Positions 1-7,697 of a DNA stretch of 21,889 bases are shown one piece after another (position 1 is the first letter of the stretch; every line of letters starts with the position of its first letter). A program made the position numbers and the translations under genes. A model generated the notes under the pieces. The model made no database searches, was not told the DNA's origin, and worked only from the letters and a program-made list of their open reading frames with translations. Source of the DNA: an uncultured Thomasclavelia sp. (GTDB lineage Bacteria > Bacillota_I > Bacilli_A > Erysipelotrichales > Coprobacillaceae); assembly GCA_910588165.1 (NCBI GenBank), contig CAJUOR010000025.1:1-21889 (forward strand). The letters run 5' to 3'.

Positions 1-206
1 TATTTAAAGATGCCAATAATATAGAAAATTTAAGATTTTTTTAAGAAGATTTAGAGTCGGCATTTTTTAGCTAAACCCTTTAAAATTAGACATTATTTTT
101 GTTTTTTTTAGATATTTCGTGCATTTTATAAAGATTATAATCTAATTTATGTGATTTTGTGTTATCATTTTTAGATATTCCTCTGTAATTTACACTCCAT
201 TTGTAG

Positions 207-212
207 TATAAT
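207..212 (+). promoter_or_regulatory. -10 element upstream of the HAAS-like gene
   Basis: A perfect TATAAT lies 33 bases before the chosen ATG. No convincing -35 hexamer is seen 16-18 bases upstream, so this is a likely but incomplete sigma-A promoter. Another TATAAT sits at 136-141 inside a 12-bp palindrome (132-143). The first 200 bases are AT-rich and hold no gene that I can support. Confidence 0.5.
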
Positions 213-245
213 ATAAAGTGCAACAATTAAGTGGGGAGGGCTAAT

Positions 246-1418
246 ATGAAATTTATCGAAAAATATATAGACGAAATAATAGATAGCTTTCCAATGAATA
301 AAGTAACCAAAAAAATACGTTCGGATTTATTAGTAAAATGTTCAAAAGATTATGAACATTTACTTGAGCAAGGTATGGATCAAGATAATGCTTGTGAATG
401 TGTTCTGGAGTGTATTGAAGAACCCAATAAAATAGCTGAGATGATTCCTAATCGTCATTCAAATTTTTATTACATATTAGTAGGTCTTTTGGCTATGGGT
501 ATGATTTACGTTCTCAGCTTTACATCAGAACCTGATTTTTTACAAATTTTCTTACCCGCACGTTTCCAATTCCCTGACATTATCGAAAGATTTATTCAAT
601 ATGTCTTTATCATGTTGGCAACATTCATCTTATCAATGGAATTTTATCGTCTTTTACCACAAAAGATACTATCCCGCTCAAGTCTACAAGAAAATATCTT
701 GTTATTGATTGGAACTGTGATGATAAGCTTCTATTTTGCCATCTCAATGGCGTTTGTTTGGCTTACCTTTAACGGCTATGGTCTAGGTACTCATACGACT
801 GTATTTAATATGATGCGTGGTTTTTTCAACTCAATTATCCTTTCGTTACCGGCGACGATTTTATATGCTATTATCAATGCTTTATGTTTTGTTTTAGGAA
901 GACATTTATATCACTTAAACATGAAAGCTCAACCTTATGTTTTTGAAGCGATTTACCTTCCGTTAGTACAAGAAAATAATTTTGTAAATGAGGAAAAACA
1001 AGATGTTGAACCAGAAGTGTTAAATGAAACGGTTGAAGCAGTAGAAGTAGTCCCAATCGAACCAAAAGAAGATTCTGAATCAATGACAAAACCAGTTAAA
1101 CCAAGCTTGACTAAAGCGTTGTTAACTTCTTACACAAAAACAATGGCTTCGTTAAAAGACAAACTTAAAAGACCTAAAAAAATATCTGAGTCTATCGTAG
1201 AAATTGCAACAGAAGTATCGATAGAACCAATACCCAGTAAAGAGATTCAAGAAAATCTTCCAAAACCTATGGTAGTTGAAGAAGATATTAAACCAAGTAT
1301 TCGTCAGCGCCATAAAAAACGTGGTAAGAAAAGCAATATTAAAATTGTGAATGATTTGAACCAACGTCAGAAAAAAGCAGCCAAAAAACAACCACAACAA
1401 GAAAACGAAACTGTTTAG
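246..1418 (+). CDS. HAAS/DUF1700-like membrane protein with basic C-terminal tail
   Basis: The ATG at 246 is chosen because GGGGAGGG (232-240 region) is its ribosome binding site; the in-frame GTG at 231 would sit on that site. Residues 1-70 form a helical, soluble domain resembling the HAAS/DUF1700 fold often found in PadR-regulated membrane proteins. Four membrane segments follow at about 74-92, 117-134, 150-174 and 194-218. The remaining ~170 residues are charged and low in complexity, rich in Glu and Pro at first and strongly basic at the end (Arg/Lys/Gln), so probably cytoplasmic and disordered; a nucleic-acid or ribosome contact is possible. No PadR-type gene is visible within the 245 bases upstream. 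The function is unknown. The gene ends in a terminator hairpin that includes the stop codon. Confidence 0.8.
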   Translation: MKFIEKYIDEIIDSFPMNKVTKKIRSDLLVKCSKDYEHLLEQGMDQDNACECVLECIEEPNKIAEMIPNRHSNFYYILVGLLAMGMIYVLSFTSEPDFLQIFLPARFQFPDIIERFIQYVFIMLATFILSMEFYRLLPQKILSRSSLQENILLLIGTVMISFYFAISMAFVWLTFNGYGLGTHTTVFNMMRGFFNSIILSLPATILYAIINALCFVLGRHLYHLNMKAQPYVFEAIYLPLVQENNFVNEEKQDVEPEVLNETVEAVEVVPIEPKEDSESMTKPVKPSLTKALLTSYTKTMASLKDKLKRPKKISESIVEIATEVSIEPIPSKEIQENLPKPMVVEEDIKPSIRQRHKKRGKKSNIKIVNDLNQRQKKAAKKQPQQENETV

Positions 1419-1442
1419 AAAAATTCTAAACAGTTTTATTGT
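1408..1442 (+). terminator. Intrinsic terminator overlapping the stop codon
   Basis: A 12-bp stem (1409-1420 with 1424-1435) closes a three-base loop and is followed by a T-rich tract. The TAG stop at 1416-1418 lies inside the 5' arm. Confidence 0.85.
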
Positions 1443-1484
1443 TATTTTATCAATCTATATGTTAAATAAATAATAGAAAAAGTA

Positions 1485-1513
1485 TTCATTTTATAATAAT
1501 TTTCTGATATAAT
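1485..1513 (+). promoter_or_regulatory. Promoter of tRNA-Ser
   Basis: TATAAT at 1508-1513 is preceded by TGA (1505-1507), giving an extended -10. A weak -35 (TTCATT, 1485-1490) is 17 bases upstream. The tRNA begins 13 bases after the -10. Confidence 0.65.
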
Positions 1514-1525
1514 AAGCGCACACAT

Positions 1526-1617
1526 GAAGAAGTGGCCGAGTGGCTGAAGGCGCACGATTGGAAATCGTGTATGGGTGTAACAATCCATCGAGGGTTCAAA
1601 TCCCTTCTTCTTCGCCA
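1526..1617 (+). tRNA. tRNA-Ser (anticodon GGA)
   Basis: The acceptor arms GAAGAAG (1526-1532) and CTTCTTC (1607-1613) pair fully, followed by discriminator G and an encoded CCA. The T arm is 1590-1606 with loop TTCAAAT. The anticodon loop TTGGAAA is closed by CACGA/TCGTG and gives anticodon GGA, which reads UCU and UCC. The long variable arm (around 1571-1589) is typical of a class II serine tRNA. Confidence 0.97.
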
Positions 1618-1630
1618 TCTATAATCTATC

Positions 1631-1660
1631 AAATATCCTTATAATAGGATATTTTTTATT
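1631..1660 (+). terminator. Terminator after tRNA-Ser
   Basis: AAATATCC (1631-1638) pairs with GGATATTT (1647-1654) around an 8-base loop, followed by a T tract. Confidence 0.8.
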
Positions 1661-1706
1661 TTACACAAACATCATACCGACACCGACTCTTTTAGCACGA
1701 TGCTTT

Positions 1707-2687
1707 TCAAATCATTTTGAAAGAATCTCTCATCATAAGATTAGGCTCGACAACTTTTTTTATCATATGGCCATGCTGAAATAATTGGGTTAATATTTCA
1801 AGACAATCTGCCGCCATATCTTCCATAGGTATCTCAATCACGGATAAAGACGGATTACTATAATTGGCATATTGAGGAAGTCCATTTCCCACACAAATAA
1901 GTGAAAGATCATCGGGAATTGCTATACGATGAAGATAACAATAATGCATAATACCATAAGCAATATGATCGCTTGGGACAAAAAGTACATCAATCTTATC
2001 AAAGTCAATATGTTGAGCAACTTGAAAACCATCATCAACATTTTGATCGCTAACATCATAAATCATCGTATCCTTAGAAGCATGGGATAAAAAAGCCTCA
2101 TCTCTAACCTTCATACCATCGAAAATATATGGTGCCCTAACAAGTCCCACCTTCTGAAATGGTAAGCAAAGGCTTGCGGCAATTTTACCGATGGCTTCAT
2201 TATCGACGATAACCCCACTATAGTTCTTGGCTTTGCGATTATATAAAACAATTGGGATTAACGGAATAAAGCTATTTAAGAATTGAAGGTCTTTATCGCT
2301 CGCATTGGCTATAATAGCTCCATGAAAAGATGACGATCCTTGTAATTCTGTTTCTTTATATAACTCATCATTTTGATAAGTATAAACGACAATATCGTAG
2401 TTTAGATTCATTTTTTTAATTTGTCTATGTAGTCCGGTCAAAAAACGAGCTAACATCGTTTCACGGAAATCCGTTGTCCAAAAAAGAGCGATTGTTTTTC
2501 TTTCAGATGAACAACGTAATTTTTTAGCCGATAAATTTGGCTGATATTTCAAAGTCTTTATCGCACTTGCTACTTTTTCTTGCGTATCAATAGATATTTT
2601 TCGTTCTTGCGCTTTTCCATTTAAAATAATAGACACAGTGCTAATTGATACACCGGCTAATTTTGCGACATCTTTAATGCTTGGCAT
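1707..2687 (-). CDS. LacI-family transcriptional repressor
   Basis: About 326 residues, normal for the LacI/GalR family. The N terminus reads SIKDVAKLAGVSISTVSIIL, the classic LacI helix-turn-helix (residues 3-22). A hinge region (PNLSAKKL, about 50-57) and a periplasmic-binding-protein-like effector domain fill the rest. The ATG at 2687 is preferred over a GTG nine bases upstream, because that GTG lies within the AGGGGTGG ribosome binding site. It is divergent from the AtuA operon, and three copies of an AACGTT-centred palindrome lie between the two start codons, so it most likely represses that operon. The operator next to its own -35 suggests autoregulation. The effector is unknown; family precedent favours a sugar, sugar acid or other small metabolite. 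Confidence 0.93.
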   Translation of the reverse strand: MPSIKDVAKLAGVSISTVSIILNGKAQERKISIDTQEKVASAIKTLKYQPNLSAKKLRCSSERKTIALFWTTDFRETMLARFLTGLHRQIKKMNLNYDIVVYTYQNDELYKETELQGSSSFHGAIIANASDKDLQFLNSFIPLIPIVLYNRKAKNYSGVIVDNEAIGKIAASLCLPFQKVGLVRAPYIFDGMKVRDEAFLSHASKDTMIYDVSDQNVDDGFQVAQHIDFDKIDVLFVPSDHIAYGIMHYCYLHRIAIPDDLSLICVGNGLPQYANYSNPSLSVIEIPMEDMAADCLEILTQLFQHGHMIKKVVEPNLMMRDSFKMI

Positions 2688-2711
2688 TATGACCACCCCT
2701 CACTTATTCTT

Positions 2712-2740
2712 ATCATAACAAACTTATCTTTAATTATCAA
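2712..2740 (-). promoter_or_regulatory. Promoter of the LacI-family gene
   Basis: On the minus strand TTGATA (2735-2740) and TATGAT (2712-2717) are separated by 17 bases, a good sigma-A promoter pointing into the repressor gene. Confidence 0.8.
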
Positions 2741-2745
2741 GAATA

Positions 2746-2761
2746 GGTATAACGTTTTACT
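2746..2761. promoter_or_regulatory. Operator copy 1 (imperfect)
   Basis: GTATAACGTTTTAC (2747-2760) is one base away from the perfect palindrome at 2793-2806. It lies just upstream of the repressor gene's -35, and its centre is 46 bp from operator 2. Confidence 0.65.
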
Positions 2762-2778
2762 TTTTCATTTAAAAACAC

Positions 2779-2807
2779 TTGATTTATTCATAGTATAACG
2801 TTATACT
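2779..2807 (+). promoter_or_regulatory. Promoter of the AtuA operon
   Basis: TTGATT (2779-2784), a 17-base spacer and TATACT (2802-2807). The -10 is the right half of operator 2, so a repressor bound there would exclude RNA polymerase. Confidence 0.85.
2792..2807. promoter_or_regulatory. Operator copy 2 (perfect palindrome)
   Basis: AGTATAACGTTATACT is a perfect 16-bp palindrome with a central CG, as is usual for LacI-family operators. It covers the -10 of the AtuA operon promoter. Confidence 0.85.
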
Positions 2808-2813
2808 TATTTC

Positions 2814-2829
2814 AGTAAAACGTTATACT
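2814..2829. promoter_or_regulatory. Operator copy 3
   Basis: AGTAAAACGTTATACT differs by one base from the perfect operator. Its centre is 22 bp downstream of operator 2, about two helical turns, between the expected transcription start and the ribosome binding site. Confidence 0.8.
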
Positions 2830-2843
2830 TAAGGAGGAAAACT

Positions 2844-4193
2844 ATGAAATCAATCAGAATTGGGTCCGGAGCCGGATATGCCGGTGATAGAATTGAACCG
2901 GCCATTGATTTAATCGAAAGAGGAAATCTTGATTATATTATTTTTGAATGTTTAGCTGAAAGAACCATTTCTTTAGCCCAAAAGGCTAAACAAAAAGATG
3001 CTCGATTAGGTTATAATGATTTATTCGAATATCGTTTTGATAAGATTTTAGATGCTTTAAAACATCATCAAGTAAAAGTCATAACCAATATGGGAGCTGC
3101 TAATCCTAAAGCAGCTGCTTATAAGTGTCAGGCAATGGCACAAGAAAAAGGCTTAACACAGCTTAAAATCGCTTATGTCGAAGGTGATGACATCACCGCC
3201 AGATTAAATCAATACCTAGATTATCAAGTCATGGAAACAGGGAAAACCTTGAATGATATTGATGGCGAAATATTATCAGCTAATGGCTATATCGGCATTC
3301 AAGGGATTGTTGAAGCACTACACAACAATGCGGACATCATTATTACCGGACGTGTCGCAGATCCATCGCTTGCACTAGGTCCTTTAGTTTATGAGTTTGG
3401 TTGGACAATGGACGATTATGACAAATTAGGAAAAGGCACTTGGGTAGGTCATCTATTAGAATGTGCCGGGCAAGTAACCGGGGGATACTTTGCAGATCCC
3501 GGATATAAAGATGTGCCTGAGCTTTGGAATCTCGGTTTCCCAATCATCGAAGTCCAAGAAAACGGAGATGCTATCGTAACAAAATTGTCAAATACAGGTG
3601 GAATAGTATCAACCGAAACCGTCAAAGAGCAGACTTTATATGAAATTCAAAATCCTAAAGAATACTATACGCCCGATGTTATTGCCGACTTTTCTCAAGT
3701 TCAAATTACTCAAGTTGAAAAAGATGTTGTCCAAATCAGCCATGCAACCGGACACAAACCAAATGGGTTCTATAAAACAAGTGTCGGCTATCATGATTGT
3801 TATATCGGGGAAGGACAAATCAGTTATGGTGGATTAAATGCCTTAGCCAAAGCCAAATTAGCTAAAGAAATCCTAGAGCATCGCTTTGCCATAATCGGTT
3901 TAAAATACGAGGAAATCAGATTTGATTTTATAGGAATGAATTCTTTATATAAGGATAGTGTTTCTAATCAAATCAATGAATATACGCCCCTAGAAGTCAG
4001 ATTAAGAGTAGCTGTTAGAGTTAAAGATATTCAACAAGCCACATTAGTTGGCAATGAAGTTGAAGCATTATATACAAACGGTCCGTCAGGTGGCGGTGGT
4101 GCTGTTAAAAGTATTAAAGATATTATCAGTATTGCTTCAATTTTAATACCGGCTGAAGATTTTCAAATTACAGTACACTATTTGGAGGTATAA
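2844..4193 (+). CDS. AtuA-family (DUF1446) protein
   Basis: 449 residues that match the DUF1446 core of AtuA (acyclic terpene utilisation protein A): the N-terminal GSGAGYAGDRIEPA (residues 7-20), FECLAERT (34-41), a TNMGAANP stretch near 81, GRVADPSLALGP near 168, GGYFADPGY near 213 and a glycine-rich GPSGGGG near the C terminus. AtuA is required for citronellol/geraniol degradation in Pseudomonas, but its reaction is not established, and no terpene genes are seen here. In many bacteria a C-terminal ferredoxin-fold domain is fused to this core; here it is a separate gene three bases downstream. The start has the strong site AAGGAGG (2831-2837). This is the first gene of an operon under the LacI-type repressor, so its substrate is probably the inducer or a relative of it. 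Family sure, function unknown. Confidence 0.9.
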   Translation: MKSIRIGSGAGYAGDRIEPAIDLIERGNLDYIIFECLAERTISLAQKAKQKDARLGYNDLFEYRFDKILDALKHHQVKVITNMGAANPKAAAYKCQAMAQEKGLTQLKIAYVEGDDITARLNQYLDYQVMETGKTLNDIDGEILSANGYIGIQGIVEALHNNADIIITGRVADPSLALGPLVYEFGWTMDDYDKLGKGTWVGHLLECAGQVTGGYFADPGYKDVPELWNLGFPIIEVQENGDAIVTKLSNTGGIVSTETVKEQTLYEIQNPKEYYTPDVIADFSQVQITQVEKDVVQISHATGHKPNGFYKTSVGYHDCYIGEGQISYGGLNALAKAKLAKEILEHRFAIIGLKYEEIRFDFIGMNSLYKDSVSNQINEYTPLEVRLRVAVRVKDIQQATLVGNEVEALYTNGPSGGGGAVKSIKDIISIASILIPAEDFQITVHYLEV

Positions 4194-4196
4194 GAC

Positions 4197-4496
4197 ATGA
4201 AATTAAAAGAAATCGCTCATTCAAGAACAGGAGATAAAGGAAATATCTCGGTTATATCTGTTATCGCTTATGATGAAAAGGATTATGAATACCTTAAAGA
4301 AAATGTAACATCAGCAAGATTGAAGGAATATTTTAAGGACATTGTTCACGGAACTATCACTAGATACGAGATTGACAGTATTGCTGCTTTAAATTTTGTG
4401 ATGGAAGATGCCTTAGGCGGAGGTGTCACAAGATCACTTGCCATTGATATGCACGGAAAAACTTTAGGTAGTGCCTTATTGGAAATGGAGGTCTAA
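4197..4496 (+). CDS. AtuA-type ferredoxin-fold small protein
   Basis: 99 residues beginning MKLKEIAHSRTGDKGNISVI. The R-(S/T)-G-D-K-G signature near residues 10-15 is that of the C-terminal domain fused to DUF1446 in AtuA proteins and found free in some operons. A glycine-rich GGGVTRSLAID stretch lies near residue 75. It is separated from the preceding stop by three bases, and its ribosome binding site GGAGGT is inside the preceding gene. It therefore probably forms a complex with the AtuA core made from the same transcript. No catalytic residues can be assigned from sequence alone, and the specific role is unknown. Confidence 0.85.
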   Translation: MKLKEIAHSRTGDKGNISVISVIAYDEKDYEYLKENVTSARLKEYFKDIVHGTITRYEIDSIAALNFVMEDALGGGVTRSLAIDMHGKTLGSALLEMEV

Positions 4497-4498
4497 AT

Positions 4499-5437
4499 AT
4501 GGAAATTAAAAAAATAGTTATCGCCGGTGCAGGTACAATGGGCTACTCTATGGCTCAAATCTTTGCCCAATTTCATTATCAAGTGGTAGTTTATGATTTG
4601 AATAACCAAGCCCTTGAAACTGCCCAAAGACATATCAAGGAAAATGTTGATATACTGATTAAGGAAAAAGAAATAACCGAACAACAAGGTCAAACCATAA
4701 TCAGTTATTTATCCTATACAACTAGCAAGGATTGTTTTAAAGATTGTGATTTAGTTGTTGAAAGTATTATTGAAAACGTAGATATTAAAAAAGCCTTCTA
4801 TCAGGAAATATCTCAAATTGTTTCCTCTAATTGTATTCTTGCAACAAATACATCAGGTATTTCGATCAACGAGCTTGCAAGTGTGGTCAATAAACCTCAA
4901 AGATTTATAGGTATGCACTGGTTTAATCCATCGCATTTAATTTTATTAATTGAGATTATCAAAGGGGATCAAACGTCCGATGAAGTTGCGCAAGCCATTT
5001 ATCAATTAAGTCTAAAAATTCATAAAAAACCGGTTATTGTTCAAAAAGATGTTTTAGGTTTTGCTGCCAACCGCTTACAGTTTGCAGTTCTAAGAGAAGC
5101 CTTGGATTTAGTAGAAAAAGGCGTTATTTCTAAAGAAGGTATTGATGATGTCATGAAATATGGACTTGGATTTAGATATGCTTGTTTAGGTCCTTTAGAA
5201 GTTGCCGATTTAGGTGGCTTAGATACTTTTTATCATATAAGCAGTTATTTAATGCAAGATTTATGTGATAGCCATGATGTTCCAACAATTCTAAAACAAC
5301 ATTTTAACAATAATGAATATGGTGTGAAATCCCAAAAAGGTTTTTACGATTATCAGAATGGTAAAGATTTGGAAGCTATTGCAAACCGTGATGATAAACT
5401 TTTGAAGCTTTATAATGCGTTTTATCAAAATAAATAA
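4499..5437 (+). CDS. 3-hydroxyacyl-CoA dehydrogenase-family NAD-dependent enzyme
   Basis: 312 residues, a full-length 3HCDH protein: Rossmann fold with GAGTMG (10-15), then an all-helical dimerisation domain from about 186. The family's catalytic residues are present: Ser119 in NTSG, His140 in GMHWFNP, Glu152 twelve residues later (the His/Glu spacing of the family) and Asn191. It should oxidise a 3-hydroxy acid or its CoA thioester with NAD. The HWFNPSHL motif differs from the HFFNPVPVMKLVE of typical 3-hydroxybutyryl-CoA dehydrogenases and is closer to divergent members such as the carnitine or gulonate dehydrogenase branches, so a non-fatty-acid substrate is possible. It starts two bases after the previous stop and is translationally coupled. 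No thiolase, CoA transferase or transporter is encoded beside it. Confidence 0.88.
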   Translation: MEIKKIVIAGAGTMGYSMAQIFAQFHYQVVVYDLNNQALETAQRHIKENVDILIKEKEITEQQGQTIISYLSYTTSKDCFKDCDLVVESIIENVDIKKAFYQEISQIVSSNCILATNTSGISINELASVVNKPQRFIGMHWFNPSHLILLIEIIKGDQTSDEVAQAIYQLSLKIHKKPVIVQKDVLGFAANRLQFAVLREALDLVEKGVISKEGIDDVMKYGLGFRYACLGPLEVADLGGLDTFYHISSYLMQDLCDSHDVPTILKQHFNNNEYGVKSQKGFYDYQNGKDLEAIANRDDKLLKLYNAFYQNK

Positions 5438-5470
5438 GAAAACAATATACATATCCATCAAATAATTTAT

Positions 5471-5505
5471 AAGGGTTTAGACGATGCTTGTTTAAATCCT
5501 TTTTT
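5471..5505 (+). terminator. Terminator of the AtuA operon
   Basis: AAGGGTTTA (5471-5479) pairs with TAAATCCTT (5493-5501), one G-T pair, followed by six Ts. Confidence 0.75.
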
Positions 5506-5561
5506 ATGGCATAACACAATCTATTATATTAAACAGAACACCTGATTTTATTCTGTTAAAT

Positions 5562-5605
5562 AAAAAAACAGCATAGGTTAAGATTTCACTATAACTTATG
5601 CTGTT
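5562..5605 (-). terminator. Terminator of the tilS-hpt-ftsH operon
   Basis: Arms 5567-5580 and 5592-5605 form a 14-bp stem with one G-T type position. Read on the minus strand it is followed by seven Ts (A run at 5562-5568). Confidence 0.88.
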
Positions 5606-5638
5606 AATATAACTTTTTATATATAGACACGCTTATGT

Positions 5639-7681
5639 CTATTTCATTTCATCTAATAAATCATCATCAGGATTATCTACCTGTTCAGGATATTCACCTC
5701 CGCTTGGTGTGTTATCCTTCGTTTCTGTTGTTTCCTCAACCACAGTTTCTACATTTACACTACTTGGTGTATCATCATTAGATACTGATGTGTTTTCTTC
5801 CTTATCCGTTTTACCGCTGACTACCGGCATTTCACCATTTTTGAATAAGTATTCGATTTCTTCACCGGCTAATGTTTCATACTCTAATAAAGCTTCGGCA
5901 ATAGTTTCTAAACGATCTTTATTTTCAGTAATCACTTGCATTGCCTCATCGTAACATTGACCGATAATCTTTCTAACTTGCTGATCGATTTCATAAGCCA
6001 CTTGGGTTGAATGACCACTTTGACTGCCTAATTCACGACCTAAGAAAACTTGTTGCGGATCATCTTCATAACGAATCGGCCCTAAATCTGACATACCTAA
6101 TTGCGTAACCATTAAACGTGCAATACGTGTCGCTTGCTCAATATCATTATGAGCACCCGTTGTTACATCACCAAAGAAAACTTCTTCTGCTACACGTCCA
6201 CCCATATAGCCAATGATATTAGCCATCAGTTGTGATTTGGTTTGGAAATAAGTTTCTTCTTTTGGCGTCATTAAGTTATATCCACCGGCCTCACCACGTG
6301 GAATAATCGTTACTTTTTGAACAACTTGAGCATCTTCTTTAGTTAAACCGATGATGGCATGACCGGCTTCATGGTAAGCAACTAAACGTCTTTCTCGCTC
6401 AATATATTTACGTGATTTTTTAGCCGGTCCCCCGATAACACGGTCGATGGCTTCATCTATATCTTCCATCGTAATCACTTGACGATTATTTCTAACAGCT
6501 AATAAGGCTGCTTCATTTAATGTATTTTCTAATTGTGCACCGCTAAAGCCCGGTGTACGTCTTGCAATATTGTCGAAATTAACATCTTGTGCAAATCTCT
6601 TGTTTCTGGCGTGCACAGATAAAATTTGAGCACGAGCACTCTTATCTGGAGTTGAAACTTGAATTTGTCTATCAAAACGCCCCGGACGTAATAAAGCAGG
6701 ATCTAAAACATCGGCACGGTTTGTAGCCGCCATGACAATAATTCCGGAATTACCTGAAAAACCGTCCATTTCGACTAACAGCTGATTTAACGTTTGTTCT
6801 CTTTCATCATGTCCACCACCGACACCGGCGCCTCTTTGACGCCCAACGGCATCAATTTCATCTATAAAGATGATACATGGTGCACTTTGTTTCGCTTTCT
6901 TAAACATATCACGCACACGTCCGGCACCGACACCAACAAACATTTCCACAAATTCAGAACCCGAAATAGAGAAGAACGGCACACCTGCTTCACCTGAAAC
7001 AGCACGTGCTAACAAAGTTTTACCGGTACCCGGAGGTCCAACTAATAAAACACCCTTAGGAATACGAGCACCCATATCCACAAATTTGCGTGGATTTTTC
7101 AAAAATTCAACAATTTCTTTTAACTCTTCTTTTTCTTCATCTGCCCCCGCCACATCTTTAAAGCGGGTTTTTTGATCTTTCTCTAAACGCGCACGAGAAT
7201 TACCGAATTCAAAGGCTTTAGCATTACCGCCTGCTCCACCTGATAAACGTGTGAACATGAAAATACCTAAACCAATCGTCAACAACAATGGCACGATATT
7301 CATTAAAACAGCCGTCCACAGTCCATCACCGCTTGTATCTTCTATCACATATTTGATTTTGGTATCTTTGGCTCTATCCTCATTGATTTCATCAATGGTA
7401 TCCATTAAAACACCCATATGTTTTTCGGTATTAGGAATATCGGAAGAGAATGTTATGGTACGTCTTCCCTCCTCATATACACCTTCCACACTTGTGACGT
7501 ATTCGCCCGGTGAAATGACCATTTCTTTAACCGGTTTGTCACTTAAAATGGCATACAATTCATCATAAGTAACTGCTTCACTACCGCCTGGATTTAATAT
7601 ACTCCATGCACTTGCCATAATTACTAAAATGACAAGCCAAGGCATTAACAGGCGGAAAAAATTATTTGGTTTCTTGTCCAT
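5639..7681 (-). CDS. ftsH: ATP-dependent zinc metalloprotease FtsH
   Basis: 680 residues, the usual length. A membrane segment near 11-29, an extracytoplasmic segment and a second membrane segment near 121-144 precede the AAA domain: Walker A GPPGTGKT (215-222), Walker B FIDEID (272-277), and the arginine-finger region LRPGRFDRQ near 331. The M41 peptidase has the zinc motif HEAGH (437-441), and the third ligand is Asp513 in HNDIEQAT. The last ~60 residues are an acidic, Thr/Ser-rich tail of low complexity. FtsH is the membrane-anchored hexameric protease that removes damaged membrane proteins and short-lived regulators. It is the last gene of the operon, 16 bases after hpt, an order shared with many Bacillota. 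The start follows an AAGGGG-type site. Confidence 0.98.
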   Translation of the reverse strand: MDKKPNNFFRLLMPWLVILVIMASAWSILNPGGSEAVTYDELYAILSDKPVKEMVISPGEYVTSVEGVYEEGRRTITFSSDIPNTEKHMGVLMDTIDEINEDRAKDTKIKYVIEDTSGDGLWTAVLMNIVPLLLTIGLGIFMFTRLSGGAGGNAKAFEFGNSRARLEKDQKTRFKDVAGADEEKEELKEIVEFLKNPRKFVDMGARIPKGVLLVGPPGTGKTLLARAVSGEAGVPFFSISGSEFVEMFVGVGAGRVRDMFKKAKQSAPCIIFIDEIDAVGRQRGAGVGGGHDEREQTLNQLLVEMDGFSGNSGIIVMAATNRADVLDPALLRPGRFDRQIQVSTPDKSARAQILSVHARNKRFAQDVNFDNIARRTPGFSGAQLENTLNEAALLAVRNNRQVITMEDIDEAIDRVIGGPAKKSRKYIERERRLVAYHEAGHAIIGLTKEDAQVVQKVTIIPRGEAGGYNLMTPKEETYFQTKSQLMANIIGYMGGRVAEEVFFGDVTTGAHNDIEQATRIARLMVTQLGMSDLGPIRYEDDPQQVFLGRELGSQSGHSTQVAYEIDQQVRKIIGQCYDEAMQVITENKDRLETIAEALLEYETLAGEEIEYLFKNGEMPVVSGKTDKEENTSVSNDDTPSSVNVETVVEETTETKDNTPSGGEYPEQVDNPDDDLLDEMK

Positions 7682-7697
7682 AGAATCCCCTTTCTAC

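Noticed and set aside
132..143. AGATTATAATCT palindrome in the left flank
   Set aside because: A 12-bp AT-rich palindrome occurs easily by chance in this composition; no second copy or linked regulator supports it as an operator.
1700..1722. Near-palindrome around the stop of the LacI-family gene (CTTTCAAAA / TTTGAAAAG)
   Set aside because: It is not followed by a T run on the minus strand, so it cannot be called a terminator; the end of that transcript remains unassigned.
5709..7568. Several plus-strand open frames opposite ftsH
   Set aside because: They are the complement of a fully conserved ftsH gene, lack binding sites and show no recognisable domains.
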